Source: Aurelia coerulea (lineage: Eukaryota > Cnidaria > Scyphozoa > Semaeostomeae > Ulmaridae). From it: DNA of 64,000 nt. The DNA lies in the NCBI GenBank assembly GCA_039566865.1, contig CM076944.1:19614501-19678500 (forward strand). The letters run 5' to 3'. The position numbers and the translations under genes are program-made. The notes beneath the pieces were generated by a model, which was not told the DNA's origin, did not search any database, and saw nothing but the letters and a program-made list of their open reading frames with translations. Below are positions 25,190 to 35,845 of the stretch, piece by piece. Numbering within the stretch: position 1 is the stretch's first letter; each line of letters opens with the position of its first letter.

Positions 25190-25440
25190 ATTCTTGCTGC
25201 GTGTAGTGCAATTGTACAATGATAAACAAGCAAATAAAGCAAAATACAAGCACTTTGATGCGAATTTAAACAAGTACGACGTTTCGAGCATAGCCCGTTA
25301 TCAAGCCATTATCAAAGGCAGAAACACCGCAATACAACAAAAAAGGAACAGCAAATGGTGGAATTAATCCCACGCCCACATTTCGTCCTGCCATGCAGGA
25401 CTTCTTCACAGGGCAGCAATGTGACTAGCTAGGCCTACCC
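25190..25440 (-). repeat. PLE-B-type terminal fragment with damaged hammerhead
   Basis: The sequence around 25316-25410 matches the tail of PLE-B at 39320-39415 ('ggcagaaacaccgcaa', 'tttcgtcctgccatgcagga'). On the minus strand the core reads CTGTGAAGA, with two extra bases, followed by a 7-bp stem II and GAAAT, so catalysis is doubtful. Confidence 0.6.
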
Positions 25441-27680
25441 TGCCTAACAAACTCAACTGAGTCATTTGTTCCGTTTCCTTCAGCATAGTACAACATTAAC
25501 AGCGGGATTTATGGGTTACAGGCCTAGAATCGCACAAATGTTTTGTGTTCGATTTTTGGAGGTCCAAGAAGAATATAAAATTCTTCTAAATATAAAATAT
25601 AAAACGGCGTCACCTGAACTTCACCAGTTGTCAAACCTTGTCATCCAAACAACGAATCAGAACAGCAACGATTCTTGATAATAGTTCGAGGAACTTCACT
25701 ATCTTCCATCGTTGTATCCATTTTTCCAATCAACTTCATATTTCAGAAATTCGTCCTCGAGTTGTATTGTAAATTTTAGAATGAGGTCGGTTGAAATAAT
25801 TCCGAGTATAGCTTGACAGATCGACAGATAAGGCACCGAAATTAATCCTTGGGCGGTCCGACGAGTCGCCTAGTAATTAAAGCATCCTGTTTTGTTAATA
25901 TGATGATTCATCTTACCCAATTAATTAGACAGCTCTGGCATTTATCCAAGTCAGTGGAACAATTCCACGCCCCAGCTAAAACCCGGACCAAGGAACCAAG
26001 ATCCAAGCCAAGGACAACGCAGCAAACCTCCCGAGGACGTATTAACCGGGCTTAAATTGCATTTTAACCCCCATTAAAATGCATATTTTCTTCCTTTTTT
26101 AGGTGCTCAAATTATTGGAAAGTCCAGCATATTATGGTGTTTTTGTGAACAGCACTTCGTATATCAAGTAAGAAATCAGTCTCTACAGTAAAGCTCCAGT
26201 TTTAAGAGACCACTTTTTAACAATTTCAAACCCTGCAATTTTGAAAGAAAACTTGAAAAAATATGGCAATTAAGGTCCGAAGTAATTGAGTGGATTTCTT
26301 AAAGGTGGGAATTTTCTTTTTACTGATATATCACCAGAAGATTCTATTTAATTGGTCCCAAAGTTCATGAAGGGAAAGTGTCATTTCAAGATATTCGTCT
26401 TTATTCCATGACATTTGCAACGTAACTCAGAAAAGATGCACGTCGTTTGAGAGGCTAGCCCATGCGTTTTTGTTAGTATCGTGCAAGGATGCATTTTTCA
26501 TTGAAAGGCTACTTTCCTCTCAATATCAAAGCTATACTATTTGTTGATTTGCGCTCACAGCAGCTGCAACTCTTTAAAATGGGCTTGGGAATGAAAATTA
26601 ATATGGTGCGTATAGCTGAACTTACAATGAATAATGGTTTTATTCCAAGATTTTCCTGGAAAACAGACTCGTGTTTTCTGCATTCAGGATAGACGTCAGC
26701 GGAAGTCTTCATTCATTGTTTTCCATTCACGGTGCAAAATTTCCTTGAAGAAATAAATGTTGAGGAGCAGAAAAGACCACGGCTGATGATGATCGATCGT
26801 CGAAGGAAAGACATTTTGTAACAAGGCTTTGTATTCTAACTGGCTCTAGGCTCTAGTGATACCATCCCTGCAAATACAGTCGCAAATACCGCAAGGGGCA
26901 GGTGACGTGTTCTGCGACAAAAGTGGACAAGGAGTGTGCTATTTTTTTAACTTTGACCTTGTGAAAGCCGTGAAAGCAACATTGAAAGTTTTACTTCAGC
27001 CAAGACGAAGGCCCATGGTCAGACCTACCATCATTTCCTTACGTGCAGTTTGTTTTGTCGCGCGTTCCCATTTTTTGGAAAAAAGTAAAGCAGGTCAAAA
27101 CTTGAACCATAGATCGATCATTTTCTTAAGAACATAGATGGCAAAGGTTTATTTCCAGCTTGTTTTCTGTCGATCTTTCTAGGCCGATCTGGACGGTCTC
27201 AAATTTGAACAACATTCTAGATACAGTGAGCCTATTTTTCGATGATCATCAATGCAGTAAATTCTGTCAACTGACCCAGCGCAGAAAAGCGGACTTAAGA
27301 TTGAGGCCAAGGATCTGGGTAGGAGTTGTGCTAAAAAATCGAAATTGGTTGACTACATAGAGCGCAAATCTTCAGATATCAATATCTCTCGTTAATATTT
27401 CGTTGAATAGCCCAGATGTTAAATTGATTTAAGAACTTTCCTTGTTAAAATTGTCAACTTTATTCCGAAATTGTGAGAAATTCTCCCGAGAAGGCTTATT
27501 TGAAAAACCTTCAAAAATGACCTATAATCATGAACCCCCCCCCCCGCCCGGTAAATTTATGCCCTTCAGCAATGACTTGCTTGTGTCGTAGCACGTGTTT
27601 ACCTCTCAGGACGATGAGTAAGTCTTCCTCATAGTATGATAAAATTAGTGAGGGGAAATCCTTTATCCCAGGATATAACA
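25441..27680. other. No recognisable gene
   Basis: Short frames only. A small hairpin (GCATTTTAA/TTAAAATGC) occurs near 26059-26083. No domain, RNA gene or repeat family was recognised. Confidence 0.35.
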
Positions 27681-27681
27681 T

Positions 27682-28617
27682 GTGCTAATATTATACTGGA
27701 CAAGAATTCACATACTACCTAGCAGCGGACAAGAATTCACATACTACCTAGCAAAATCACTCGTAGAAAAGCCTGACGAAGAACATAACGTACAAACTAG
27801 ACAAAAACAGACAAACTGCGATGAAGTACGAGTAAGAAAAGATTGTGAAAAGCCACCACAAGACAAGGAAATAGATAATGTCGAAACCAATATGGAATAT
27901 GCGGATGATATAACTATAGCAACAACAGACAAGAAAGTAATCGAGCATATAAAAGAAAAATTCCCCCAAGATTATAGGAAAAGAGGTCTGATGATTAACA
28001 TGTTGAAAAATGAAGAGTATACGGTCAAATATAAGAACGAAGATGAATGGAAAAATGGAAAAATTCTAGGATCCAAACTAAACACAGAAGCAGACATCGC
28101 AAACAGGAAAAGTCTATCGCTCAATGCGGTAACAAACTTAAAAGAAATTTTCCAAAACAAACGTTTGTCTATAAGAACAAAAGTACGAGCATTTGAAGCA
28201 TATATCACACCTACATGTTTGTACAATTGTGAAGTATGGACACTAACGAAAACTCTAGAAAATCAAATCGGTTGCTTTCACATGCGAATACTGCGCTCAC
28301 ACGTTCTAAATATTAGATGGCCAAAGATTGTAAAAAATGAAGACGTATATGAAAAAACGAAAATAGAGCCATGGAGCAAAAAAATCGAGAAAAAGCGAAT
28401 AAAATGGTTTGGTCACTTGATGAGGTTAGACGAGAACACGCCCGCACGACAAGCGTTAAGAGTAGCATTGATGCAGTCCAAAAGACCGCGAGGAAGACCC
28501 ACGCTCACATGGATTGAACTGATGAGGAAACAATTGCAAGCAATAAATTTGACATGGGAAGAGGCAAGTCACCTGGCAAAGGATCGCGAAAAATGGAAGG
28601 ATATTTTGAAACGATAG
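27682..28617 (+). pseudogene. 5'-truncated LINE reverse transcriptase fragment
   Basis: A 311-aa frame beginning in the RT palm: MEYADDITIATTD holds the YADD catalytic motif. Thumb and C-terminal blocks follow (SIRTKVRAFEAYI, LYNCEVWTLTK, KKRIKWFGHLMRLDENTPA, RPRGRPTLTW). The pattern resembles RTE-like non-LTR elements and differs from the other LINEs here. RT motifs before YADD and any endonuclease are missing. A 27-bp direct repeat (27698-27724 and 27727-27753) marks the truncated 5' end. Confidence 0.7.
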
Positions 28618-28975
28618 AGGCCCGATAGAGGGCAGGGGTGGGGACATTGTGGGGTCTGCTGCCGAGCTTTTCTGGTTCTTGAGCCTTCGAAAGAATTTGT
28701 TCTTCACTTCTCTGCCGTTTTTCCACATAATTTTCATATTGCTCAGTCTCGCTCGACCTTTCAGCTTTCTTTTGGGCTGCATGGTTTTGAGCTCCTGGGA
28801 ACTCTGGTGAGTGGTGGTGGACTCTTATGGTGGCATCGCCCTTGCTGCTCTACGAGATGTAACTCTGAAAAAAACGTGGAGTGGCTTTGCCACGTTGTAT
28901 CGTTTATATAAAGATGAACACAAAAATAAGACGACTTGGAGTTCTTCTACAATTTTCTTCTTCAATTCTCTACGC

Positions 28976-29504
28976 GTTTCGACTCATTCAATAATAGAAA
29001 ATGCACGCATAAAGGACGAATGGTCATCTAATTGGCTAAGTGTTGAAAATCTTATTCGATTTGATCGTTCTGTGATGGCATATAAGATTCTAAACAAGTT
29101 GAGTCCGGAATGCCTTTGGGATAAGTACCAATATAGATCCGCATTTTCAAATTATGAAACAAGGAATTGTAAGGATCTCCAGATCCCCAGGCTGAAAACT
29201 GAACATGCCAAAAAAGGATTTTACTACTCTGCCTTAAAGACTTGGAACGATATTCCAACTAATATTAGAGAAATCCAAACACTCGGGCGCTTCAAAAAAG
29301 AACTAAAAGCGCATTTGACGTGCTGAACATGCCAAGAAACAAATAACCCCAAACACGACCCTCTGGAAGAACAGCACATTTTTTTTTTTTAGATCTTATT
29401 TCATTATCTATAGTAGAAAAAACTGTATTAGGTTTTTAGCTGAAGGGGTTTCGTGTATAAATAATAATAATGTATGTAATGTATGTATGTATGGTCATCG
29501 TCAG
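28976..29504 (-). ncRNA. Hammerhead ribozyme split by a LINE insertion (PLE-D)
   Basis: On the minus strand one half at 29504-29493 reads CTGACGATGACC and the other at 28983-28976 reads GTCGAAAC. Joined across the LINE they form a core with a GAAA box, a palindromic ACGCGT helix III, A at the cleavage position, and a 6-bp helix I (GUUCUC/GAGAAU). The insertion abolishes the ribozyme. Confidence 0.65.
28988..29490 (+). pseudogene. LINE 3' fragment inserted in the PLE-D ribozyme
   Basis: An open frame from about 28990 to 29326 encodes a LINE C-terminal tail (SPECLWDKYQYRSAF, IPRLKTEHAKKGFYYSALKTWNDIP, FKKELKAHL). A 3' UTR and an AAT-rich tail follow at about 29460-29475. It resembles the tail of the LINE at 31511-33068 (IKTEYARKSFRFMGAKIYN). 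The insertion separates the two halves of a hammerhead core. Confidence 0.7.
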
Positions 29505-29753
29505 GAGAACGAATATTTATATGATGGTATGCCCTTTTTGTAGCCTGTTAGCGGTCACGTGATTAAAAAGGGGTCACGTGATGCCTAGTTGGGGTCACGT
29601 GATGCAAAATATGGCGTCACATGAATCCTTGATTGGATTTTAAAGTTACGTTTTATGTGTAGAAAATGATAGGCCACAGGGAAACAAAGTATTGAATAAA
29701 TGGGCGAACGGAAACAAAATGGCCTATCCATTGGTTTTTTGAGGAATTTTTTG

Positions 29754-31020
29754 CTAATATTTGTCTGTGTGGTTAAGTTTGTTATTTAGACCTTTTGGTG
29801 TAAGAGTCTGCAGTCGCATAATCCAGTTATCTTTGTGAGTCTCCAATAATTTTGTGATATTGTCGGCGTCTTCTTTCTCAATTCGTTCGATTATTGTAAA
29901 CCTTGCGTCCCTTGCAAAGATATGGTGTTGTTGTTTAAAGTGTTTCTCTACGGGAAGGAGCTTGTCGTATTGAGTTGATTTTATTCTAGAACGATAGTTG
30001 TTCAATCTGTAGTTAAAAGGCCATTCAGATTTACCGACATATTGTATGTTACAGCGAACGCATTCAAGGAGGTAAATGACATTCATGCTCCTACAGTTTG
30101 ATTTATGAAAGATCTTGTATGTTTTTTTGGTGGTTGCACTTATAAAAGAATTAGTTTTGATGACATGATTACAGCAAAGACTTCTACTGGTGTTACAAGG
30201 TGAGCAATATTTAGCTATTTGGTTTCTCGCTTTCTTTCTGAAAACTTTGTTATTAGTTATGGTGTTGCTACCAATAATCTCTCGGAGGTTCTTGCATCGA
30301 CGGAATGCGATAATTGGGGGTTCTGGGAAGAGTGCCTTTAATTTTGGTTTTATATTTAAGATATCCCATAGGATCTTACCAATTTGGGAAGTGTAGAGTT
30401 GAAAGTAGTTACTAGGGGGATTCTTTTTGTTCTTTCTTTCAAGGTTTTTTGTAGCGTAGTTTCTCTTGGGGTTGTGATGGCTTTGTGGATCTGCTCGTGG
30501 AGTATTTCTTTGTGATATCCACGGCGTACAAAATTTGCTTCCATTTGTTTGCAGTGACTCTTTAATTCACTATCTTTAGTGCATATTCTTCGGAGTCTAA
30601 GTGCTTGAGAATATGGTAGACTGTTCTTTAAGTGCCTGGGATGAGCTGATTTGTAGTGGAGGTAGTTGTGTGTATCGGTTGGTTTGGTGAAAAGAGTTGT
30701 TTGTAGTTGTCTATTTTCGTCGATGTATATGCGGGTGTCAAGGAAAGGAATTGATGTCTTGATATTTCGTAGTCAAATTTTATAGATGGGTGCTTGGTGT
30801 TCAGCCTTTCGGCAAAGGTCTTGAATCTTTGTTCATCGCCTTTGTAGATCATCAAAATGTCGTCTATATATCTGCCGTAGTACAGGCAATCATTAGTTAC
30901 TTCAGGGTAGATGTTTTTTCTTCGAATTCACCCATGTAAATTACTGCGTATTAAAGTGCTGCAACCGTGCCCATGGCACATCCTCTTGTTTGGAGATAGC
31001 TGTTTCCGTTAAACGTAAAG
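29754..31020 (-). pseudogene. PLE-D RT and GIY-YIG endonuclease remnant
   Basis: Frames in order: an RT fragment with the GCAMGTVAA block, the catalytic GRYIDDILMIYKGDEQRF, an RT-to-endonuclease linker, and a GIY-YIG nuclease (MNVIYLLECVRCNIQYVGKS, then FNYRLNNYRSRIKS). The nuclease would nick target DNA. A stop after GTVAAL and several frameshifts disrupt it. It is close to PLE-C but clearly a different family. Confidence 0.75.
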
Positions 31021-31161
31021 CAATTAATTTCTCGTAAAAAGTCGAGGGCAACGCGCCAACCTGTGTTTGGACATCAAATAGTCACACAGGCCAGACATAA
31101 CAGAGATTACGTCACCACACCAGTATGGATATCTATGATCCGTGCGTACACGTATTCGCAT

Positions 31162-31233
31162 GGTGAGATAGCTCAACTGGTAGAGCGTCTGTCATGAAAG
31201 CAGAAGGCTCCGAGTTCAAATCTCGGTCTCACC
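31162..31233 (+). tRNA. tRNA-like sequence (SINE head, probably not a decoding tRNA)
   Basis: A 72-nt cloverleaf with a perfect 7-bp acceptor (GGTGAGA/TCTCACC), D arm (GCTC/GAGC with a TGGTA loop), anticodon stem (TCTGT/GCAGA) and T arm (CCGAG TTCAAAT CTCGG). The anticodon loop is CATGAAA, so position 33 is A rather than the invariant U and the formal anticodon is TGA. The repeat context and missing U33 argue for a Pol III promoter head rather than a functional tRNA. Confidence 0.6.
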
Positions 31234-31510
31234 TCCATTTTTCCATTTTTCTCCATTCGTCGAAAATTTTAGTATCAAATTTATCGTTAAAATGTGCAAG
31301 TATCCAAACCATATGTAAAGACAATGGAGAGGAAAAATTGGGATGTTAAGGTGTTGTAATTTCTCGTAAAAAGTCGAGGGCAACGCGCCAACCTGTGTTT
31401 GGACATCAAATAGTCACACAGGCCAGACATAACAGAGATTACGTCACCACACCAGTATGGATATCTATGATCCGTGCATGGTGAGATAGCTCAACTGGTA
31501 GAGCGTCTGT

Positions 31511-33068
31511 AATAATAATAATAATAATAATACGAATCTTTATACAGGAATTTACACTTCAACATGTAATGCTGTTATCAACGTGTGTCCTGATTAAATT
31601 AAAGTAAAAAGAGGAAAAACAGTAAAATCCTAAAAACTTACATTGGTATTGATTTAGAGCTATTTACAACGGTGATAAGATGTATTACATAAAAAATTCA
31701 AAAACTGTTCAGCCAAAATGTTTCTTGATAAGTTTATTGTACTCGTTGAAAGATTCAGTTTTTCTTATGTCAATAGGCAGTTTGTTATAGATTTTAGCAC
31801 CCATGAAGCGAAATGACTTGCGAGCATATTCAGTCTTAATTTTGGGGAGTTTTAGCAAACATTGATTATTCCTTGTCTTCGTTTCGTGTTCTTGGACTTC
31901 AAAGTACCCTTGAAAAATATCACATGCTTCCCTGTCTACACACTTGCGGACGAGTTTACATGCTCGAATGTTATTTGCATTCACAACGGATAGAATGTCT
32001 GATTCAGTGGATGAGTTTCCTTGTACTATTTTCAAGGAGCGATCATAAAACGATGCGAGTCTTTTAGATTGGGTGGTGGTTAACTTCAGCTGCAAAATTC
32101 CGCAATAAGTGAATGTAGGCAGACAGAATCATTAAGCGATATATAGTCTTTGCAGAAGTCACATCAAGATAATCCCTGAGTTTTGCCAGTAACCTTAATC
32201 TGCCTGATGCACGTTTGTAACATTTCTCAAAGTGTGAATTAAGACTTAATGAGCTGTCTACTTCGATGCCGAGATATTTGTATTGGGTGGTCTTCGATAC
32301 ATTAGAGCCTCGATACATGACGTTGAATGTCTCATTTTGTTTTGCTATCCTCTGCGATGTTCCAAAAAGGAGGGATTCAGTTTTTCCTTTATTCAGATTG
32401 ATTATTAGAGCATTTTGGTCTAGCCAGTCTGCTATAGCATTCATATCTTCAGAAAGCTTCGACTTAATTACCTTGATGTCTTTATCGGCAACATAAATCA
32501 CAGTGTCGTCAGCATACTTAATTATTTTTGCACTGCTGATTACATCTGTGATATCGTTAAGAAATATTATGAATAACAGGGGACCCAAGATTGAGCCTTG
32601 GGGTACTCCTGTTAGGACAGCATGCGCGTTGGATAGACAGTTGTCATAATTCACCATTACTGACCGGTTGAAGAGGTAGTCTGTAAACCAATTAAGCTCT
32701 TCTTCACGATTTCCATATTGGGGCAGTTTCTCTAACAGGTTTGAGTGACTTATCGTATCGAATACTTTACTTAAGCCTATAAACGCTGCACCCACCAATT
32801 TCCCTTCGTCCACATTTTTTCGTATGTCGTCCAATAAGAGGGCTGCTGCCAACTCCGTTGAGAGCTTGGGCCTAAATCCAAATTGAGAGGCAGACAGTAA
32901 TTTATTTTTCTCAAGAAACTCCATGACTTGCCGATGCACAGCCTTTTCAATTATTTTTGATAGAACCGGAAGAACCGAAATCGGCCTGTAGTTGTCGAAA
33001 CTTGTGCGGGACCCAGATTTATGTATTTGTACAATCTTTGCAAGTTTCCAGTCTTCTGGAAAGAGGCC
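31511..33068 (-). pseudogene. 5'-truncated LINE reverse transcriptase inserted in a tRNA-like unit
   Basis: The insert is bordered by a CTGT duplication (31507-31510, 33069-33072) and ends in an (ATT)n tail at 31511-31530. RT motifs are present: FDNYRPISVLPVLSKIIEKA, GVPQGSILGPLLF and IKYADDTVIY. Motif A reads FIGLSKVFDT, with G replacing the usual catalytic Asp. A frameshift near 32100 separates the tail frame (31709-32095) containing LPKIKTEYARKSFRF. No endonuclease remains, so it is inactive. Confidence 0.85.
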
Positions 33069-33276
33069 TGTCATGAAAGCAGAAGGCTCCGAGTTCAAAT
33101 CTCGGTCTCACCTCAACTTTTCCATTTTTCTCCATTCGTCGAAAATTTTAGTATCAAATTTATCGTTAAAATGTGCAAGTATCCAAACTATATATATACA
33201 TATATACTCATAAGCTCCTTATCAATGCGTAATAAAATAGGTATATCAACTCAGAAAAAAAACACATTCTTTAAAC

Positions 33277-33299
33277 GTTTCGGCGTAAGCCTTCATCAG
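33277..33299 (-). ncRNA. PLE-A hammerhead ribozyme core
   Basis: Minus strand CTGATGA, GGC/GCC stem II, then GAAAC; left half of the inverted duplication. Helix I context is altered by the palindrome, so activity is uncertain. Confidence 0.6.
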
Positions 33300-33336
33300 T
33301 ACTGAAGATGAAGGCTGAAGAGAACATCCCTGATTA

Positions 33337-33359
33337 CTGATGAAGGCTTACGCCGAAAC
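33337..33359 (+). ncRNA. PLE-A hammerhead ribozyme core, plus strand
   Basis: CTGATGAAGGCTTACGCC followed by GAAAC; plus-strand partner of the core at 33277-33299. Confidence 0.6.
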
Positions 33360-33418
33360 GTTTAAAGAATGTGTTTTTTTTTCTGAGTTGATATATATTT
33401 ATATATGTTTTTTTTATC

Positions 33419-33545
33419 TGGATGCACGGGGAGGAAAAGCTGAAGTCTTTCATCAATCATCTCAACAGTAGCCACGAAACAATTAAGTTTACTAGCGAGC
33501 AATCACGGGATAGTATTAGTTTTTTAGATGTTCAGGTTAGCGTAT
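33419..33545 (+). pseudogene. PLE-A reverse transcriptase fragment
   Basis: Encodes MHGEEKLKSFINHLNSSHET then SISFLDVQVSV, identical to the segment after the catalytic motif in the full PLE-A copies, but on the plus strand. Both ends are lost in TA-rich sequence. Confidence 0.8.
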
Positions 33546-33699
33546 ATATATATATACCAGTACCATTAGCGTATATATATATACCAGATGTCCCAGGCAG
33601 GGGCACATTTTAATTCTCGAATTGTGGTAGCCCATTCATGATAAATATATTTCACCGTGTCAGCTGATGCCGAATGATTATATATACTTATGCATGGCT

Positions 33700-33723
33700 C
33701 TGATGAAGGCTTAATGCCGAAAC
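33700..33723 (+). ncRNA. Hammerhead ribozyme, retrozyme-like array 1, unit 1
   Basis: CTGATGA, stem II GGC-TTAAT-GCC, then GAAAC. Helix III can be closed by ACAC pairing with GTGT about 45 nt downstream, giving GTA as cleavage triplet. Helix I is weak (GGCT with AGACC, one bulge). Unlike the PLE ribozymes, helix III here is a hairpin of usable length. Confidence 0.7.
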
Positions 33724-33980
33724 ACGAAAAAACAAACAAACAAAAAATGGCTTCTGTCGTGGTGTAAGACCCTGGGATCTGAATGACTTCAGATTTCCCC
33801 AATATTTCATTGCGCTTGAGTGGCGCAGTGGAATGTTGGAGAAACTTTTGACACGAAGACCCCGGGTTCGATCCCAGGCAGGGGCACATTTTAATTCTCG
33901 AATTGTGGTAGCCCACTCATGATAAATATATTTCACCGTGTCAGCTGATGCCGAATGATTATATATACGTATGCATGGCT

Positions 33981-34004
33981 CTGATGAAGGCTTAATGCCG
34001 AAAC
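33981..34004 (+). ncRNA. Hammerhead ribozyme, retrozyme-like array 1, unit 2
   Basis: Same core and flanks as the unit 1 ribozyme; the A-rich helix III loop is one base longer. Confidence 0.7.
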
Positions 34005-34299
34005 ACGAAAAAACAAACAAAACAAAAAATGGCTTCTGTCGTGGTGTAAGACCCAGGGATCTGAATGACTTCAGATTTCCCCAATATTTCATTGCACTTG
34101 AGTGGCGCAGTGGAATGTTGGAGAAACTTTTGACACAAAGACCCCGGGTTCGATCCCAGGCAGGGGCACATTTTAATTCTCGAATTGTGGTAGCCCACTC
34201 ATGATAAATATATATATATATATATATATTCTCACAAGCTCCTACTCAATATGTAATAAAATAGATATATAGACTCAAGAAAAAACACATTCGTTAAAC

Positions 34300-34322
34300 G
34301 TTTCGGCGCTAGCCTTCATCAG
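34300..34322 (-). ncRNA. PLE-A1 hammerhead ribozyme
   Basis: Minus strand CTGATGA, stem II GGC-TAGC-GCC, GAAACG, palindromic ACGT helix III, then U at the cleavage position. Sequence upstream and downstream (ATTA and TAACGAATG region) can pair as helix I. Confidence 0.7.
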
Positions 34323-34688
34323 TAATGACTTTTCAAAATCAGACAGAGCATACATATACATCTCGAAATTCAAAAACAATATAAAACAATAGCCTAAGCG
34401 GGATCCCGCTAAATACAATATATCGCAAAAGGTGTTAAAATAGGGATGTTACCAGAAGCGGCAAGAGGAAGATCAAAAAAAGCGCAGAGTATAGAGCCGC
34501 TAAAGTCGGCGGCGGTGTCTGTCTCGCGGCAGCTGAAAAAATGTGTATAATAACAAAACAAGCAATAGAAAGATCCAAAAGCGGATTGGCAGAAAAGAGA
34601 TCCTTAAAAAACAGCGTGTGACCCTAACGAAAAGCTGAGCGCAAACATCAAAACAACCAAACAACCGAAATGTAAACAAAAATCAAAT

Positions 34689-35660
34689 CTATGTATCAAC
34701 CTGCCTTGTGTTTAATCCCTTAGGGGCAAAGCAATCCAGCCGATATTGCCAGAAGCTTTCCCGCATCCTATTTCCCCCCGTTAGCCTATCGATTATCTTA
34801 ATACTAATATCCTTCAGAAACCCGTGGTGGCCTTCTCCAGTAAAATGCCTGAAGAATTCCGCCTGTGGTACTGAGGCCCCCGAATTAAACTTATGACTGC
34901 ACGCCTTGTAATTGTTAAACCTAAACCTAAAAGGCGTGCAGGTGCTACCAACATATTGTACACCACAAACAGTACATTCCAACAAATACACAACATTTGA
35001 CGAGTCACAATTAAACGAATAGTTTATCCTATATTCCCGGCTATCTACGTTTGAATGAAAATGTCCACTATTACTCATGACATTACACACTTGAAAACGA
35101 GATTTACCACAACGAGAACATCCCTTCTTATCAGTCCCCCCATTTCCCTCACTACTGAGCCTAGCCCTAACAAGTATACCCTTAAGGTTCTTACATCTCC
35201 TAAATGCTATTAAAGGTAGCTCAGGAAACACCGCCCTATGCTCCTCCGAGTTTGTGAGCATAGAATGGAGTCTCCTGGCAACCTTCCCCAAACTATTGAG
35301 TGCTGGATGGTATGTGGCAACAAGTGGAATCCTTTCCCCCCTCCCTTGGTTATTGGTCCTATTTCCCGCATTTGCTAGAAGAGTTGTCCTATCCAACCTA
35401 CGTACCCTATCTATTTGTTTGTTAACTAAAGTCTCTTCGTAGCCCCTGTCCTTAAGCCATCCAGCTAACTCGCCTACCCTATCCTGAAATTGACGATCTT
35501 CCGAGCATATCCTACGAAACCTAAGAGCCTGACCAAAGGGGGTCGCCTTCTTCGTGTGCCAGGGGTGACAAGACTTCTTAAGCAAGTACTGATGCGTATC
35601 AGTTGGCTTGCAAAACAAGTCTGTCGAAAGGACTCCCCCCGCCCCCACGCTAACCTGAAC
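34689..35660 (-). CDS. PLE-A1 C-terminal half: RT thumb, linker, GIY-YIG endonuclease
   Basis: Open from QVSVGAGGVLSTDLFCKPTD through a conserved PLE block (RFRRICSEDRQF), a Cys-rich linker (GCSRCGKSRFQVCN) and the GIY-YIG nuclease (VVYLLECTVCGVQYVGSTCT, then FRFRFNNYKA), ending KGLNTRQVDT. The nuclease would nick target DNA for target-primed reverse transcription. This half is uninterrupted but is separated from the RT core by the insert at 35661-35842. Confidence 0.82.
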   Translation of the reverse strand, partial: VQVSVGAGGVLSTDLFCKPTDTHQYLLKKSCHPWHTKKATPFGQALRFRRICSEDRQFQDRVGELAGWLKDRGYEETLVNKQIDRVRRLDRTTLLANAGNRTNNQGRGERIPLVATYHPALNSLGKVARRLHSMLTNSEEHRAVFPELPLIAFRRCKNLKGILVRARLSSEGNGGTDKKGCSRCGKSRFQVCNVMSNSGHFHSNVDSREYRINYSFNCDSSNVVYLLECTVCGVQYVGSTCTPFRFRFNNYKACSHKFNSGASVPQAEFFRHFTGEGHHGFLKDISIKIIDRLTGGNRMRESFWQYRLDCFAPKGLNTRQVDT

Positions 35661-35842
35661 CCCCACGCTAACATGTCAAACAATGGAATGGAGACAGTTG
35701 CAATTGTAATATCTGTAAGTAGCTGAAATTGTAAATATTGTATTTTTGTAAATAGTTGGTTTGAATTAGTTGCCCTATTTATAGAGTAAACTAAACTTTG
35801 TATCCAACTTTAAATAAATTCTTTATTATTTATTATTATTAT
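35661..35842 (+). mobile_element. Short LINE 3' tail inserted in PLE-A1
   Basis: A 182-bp plus-strand insert flanked by AAC on both sides, ending in an ATT-rich tail. Its 3' UTR ('gtaaatagttgg') matches the LINE fragment at 14525-14978. The first bases 'ccccacgctaac' repeat host sequence just upstream, suggesting a templated 5' join during integration. Confidence 0.75.
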
Positions 35843-35845
35843 AAC

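Larger units (their letters stand above)
28900..31025 (-). mobile_element. PLE-D, 5'-truncated Penelope-like element
   Basis: Minus-strand PLE copy. The terminal region at 28900-28987 and from 29491 carries a hammerhead split by a LINE. The coding part runs 31020 to 29754. The 5' end is cut at 31025, inside RT, and abuts a tRNA-headed tandem repeat. Confidence 0.75.
31026..33200 (+). repeat. Tandem 332-bp tRNA-headed repeat, second unit split by a LINE
   Basis: Unit 1 spans 31026-31357. Unit 2 starts at 31358 with the same 'aatttctcgtaaaaagtcga', breaks at 31510, and resumes at 33069. Each unit holds a tRNA-like segment followed by 'tttttccatttttctccattc'. No hammerhead core was seen in the unit. 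Confidence 0.8.
33190..33418. repeat. Inverted duplication of PLE-A ribozyme tail
   Basis: Minus-strand (33277-33299) and plus-strand (33337-33359) PLE-A ribozyme cores face each other, with flanking 'aaacacattctttaaacg' in both orientations. The result is a palindrome of about 150 bp bordered by TA-rich tracts. Confidence 0.8.
33594..34206 (+). repeat. Retrozyme-like tandem array 1 (281-bp unit, tRNA-like plus hammerhead)
   Basis: One partial and two nearly complete units, with a 281-bp spacing between ribozyme cores. Each unit has an A-box-like TGGCGCAGTGG (33821-33831) and a B-box GGTTCGATCCC (33864-33874) in a tRNA-like fold, with GCGCTTG able to pair with CAGGGGC in six of seven positions. 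Then come 'attctcgaattgtggtagcc', a TA-rich stretch and a hammerhead. Tandem short units with a hammerhead match the layout of metazoan retrozymes, which make small circular RNAs. The tRNA-like part suggests Pol III transcription; both roles are inferred. Confidence 0.7.

Noticed and set aside
31162..31233. Functional tRNA-Ser(UGA)
   Set aside because: The formal anticodon TGA lacks U33 and the sequence is part of a tandem repeat, so it is treated as a SINE-type head.
33661..33680. CTGATGCCGAATG as a second ribozyme core in the 281-bp unit
   Set aside because: CTGATGC lacks the A9 position and there is no stem II.
34730..34760. Telomeric TTAGGG signal
   Set aside because: Isolated CCTTAGGGG is part of the PLE-A coding sequence and is not tandem.
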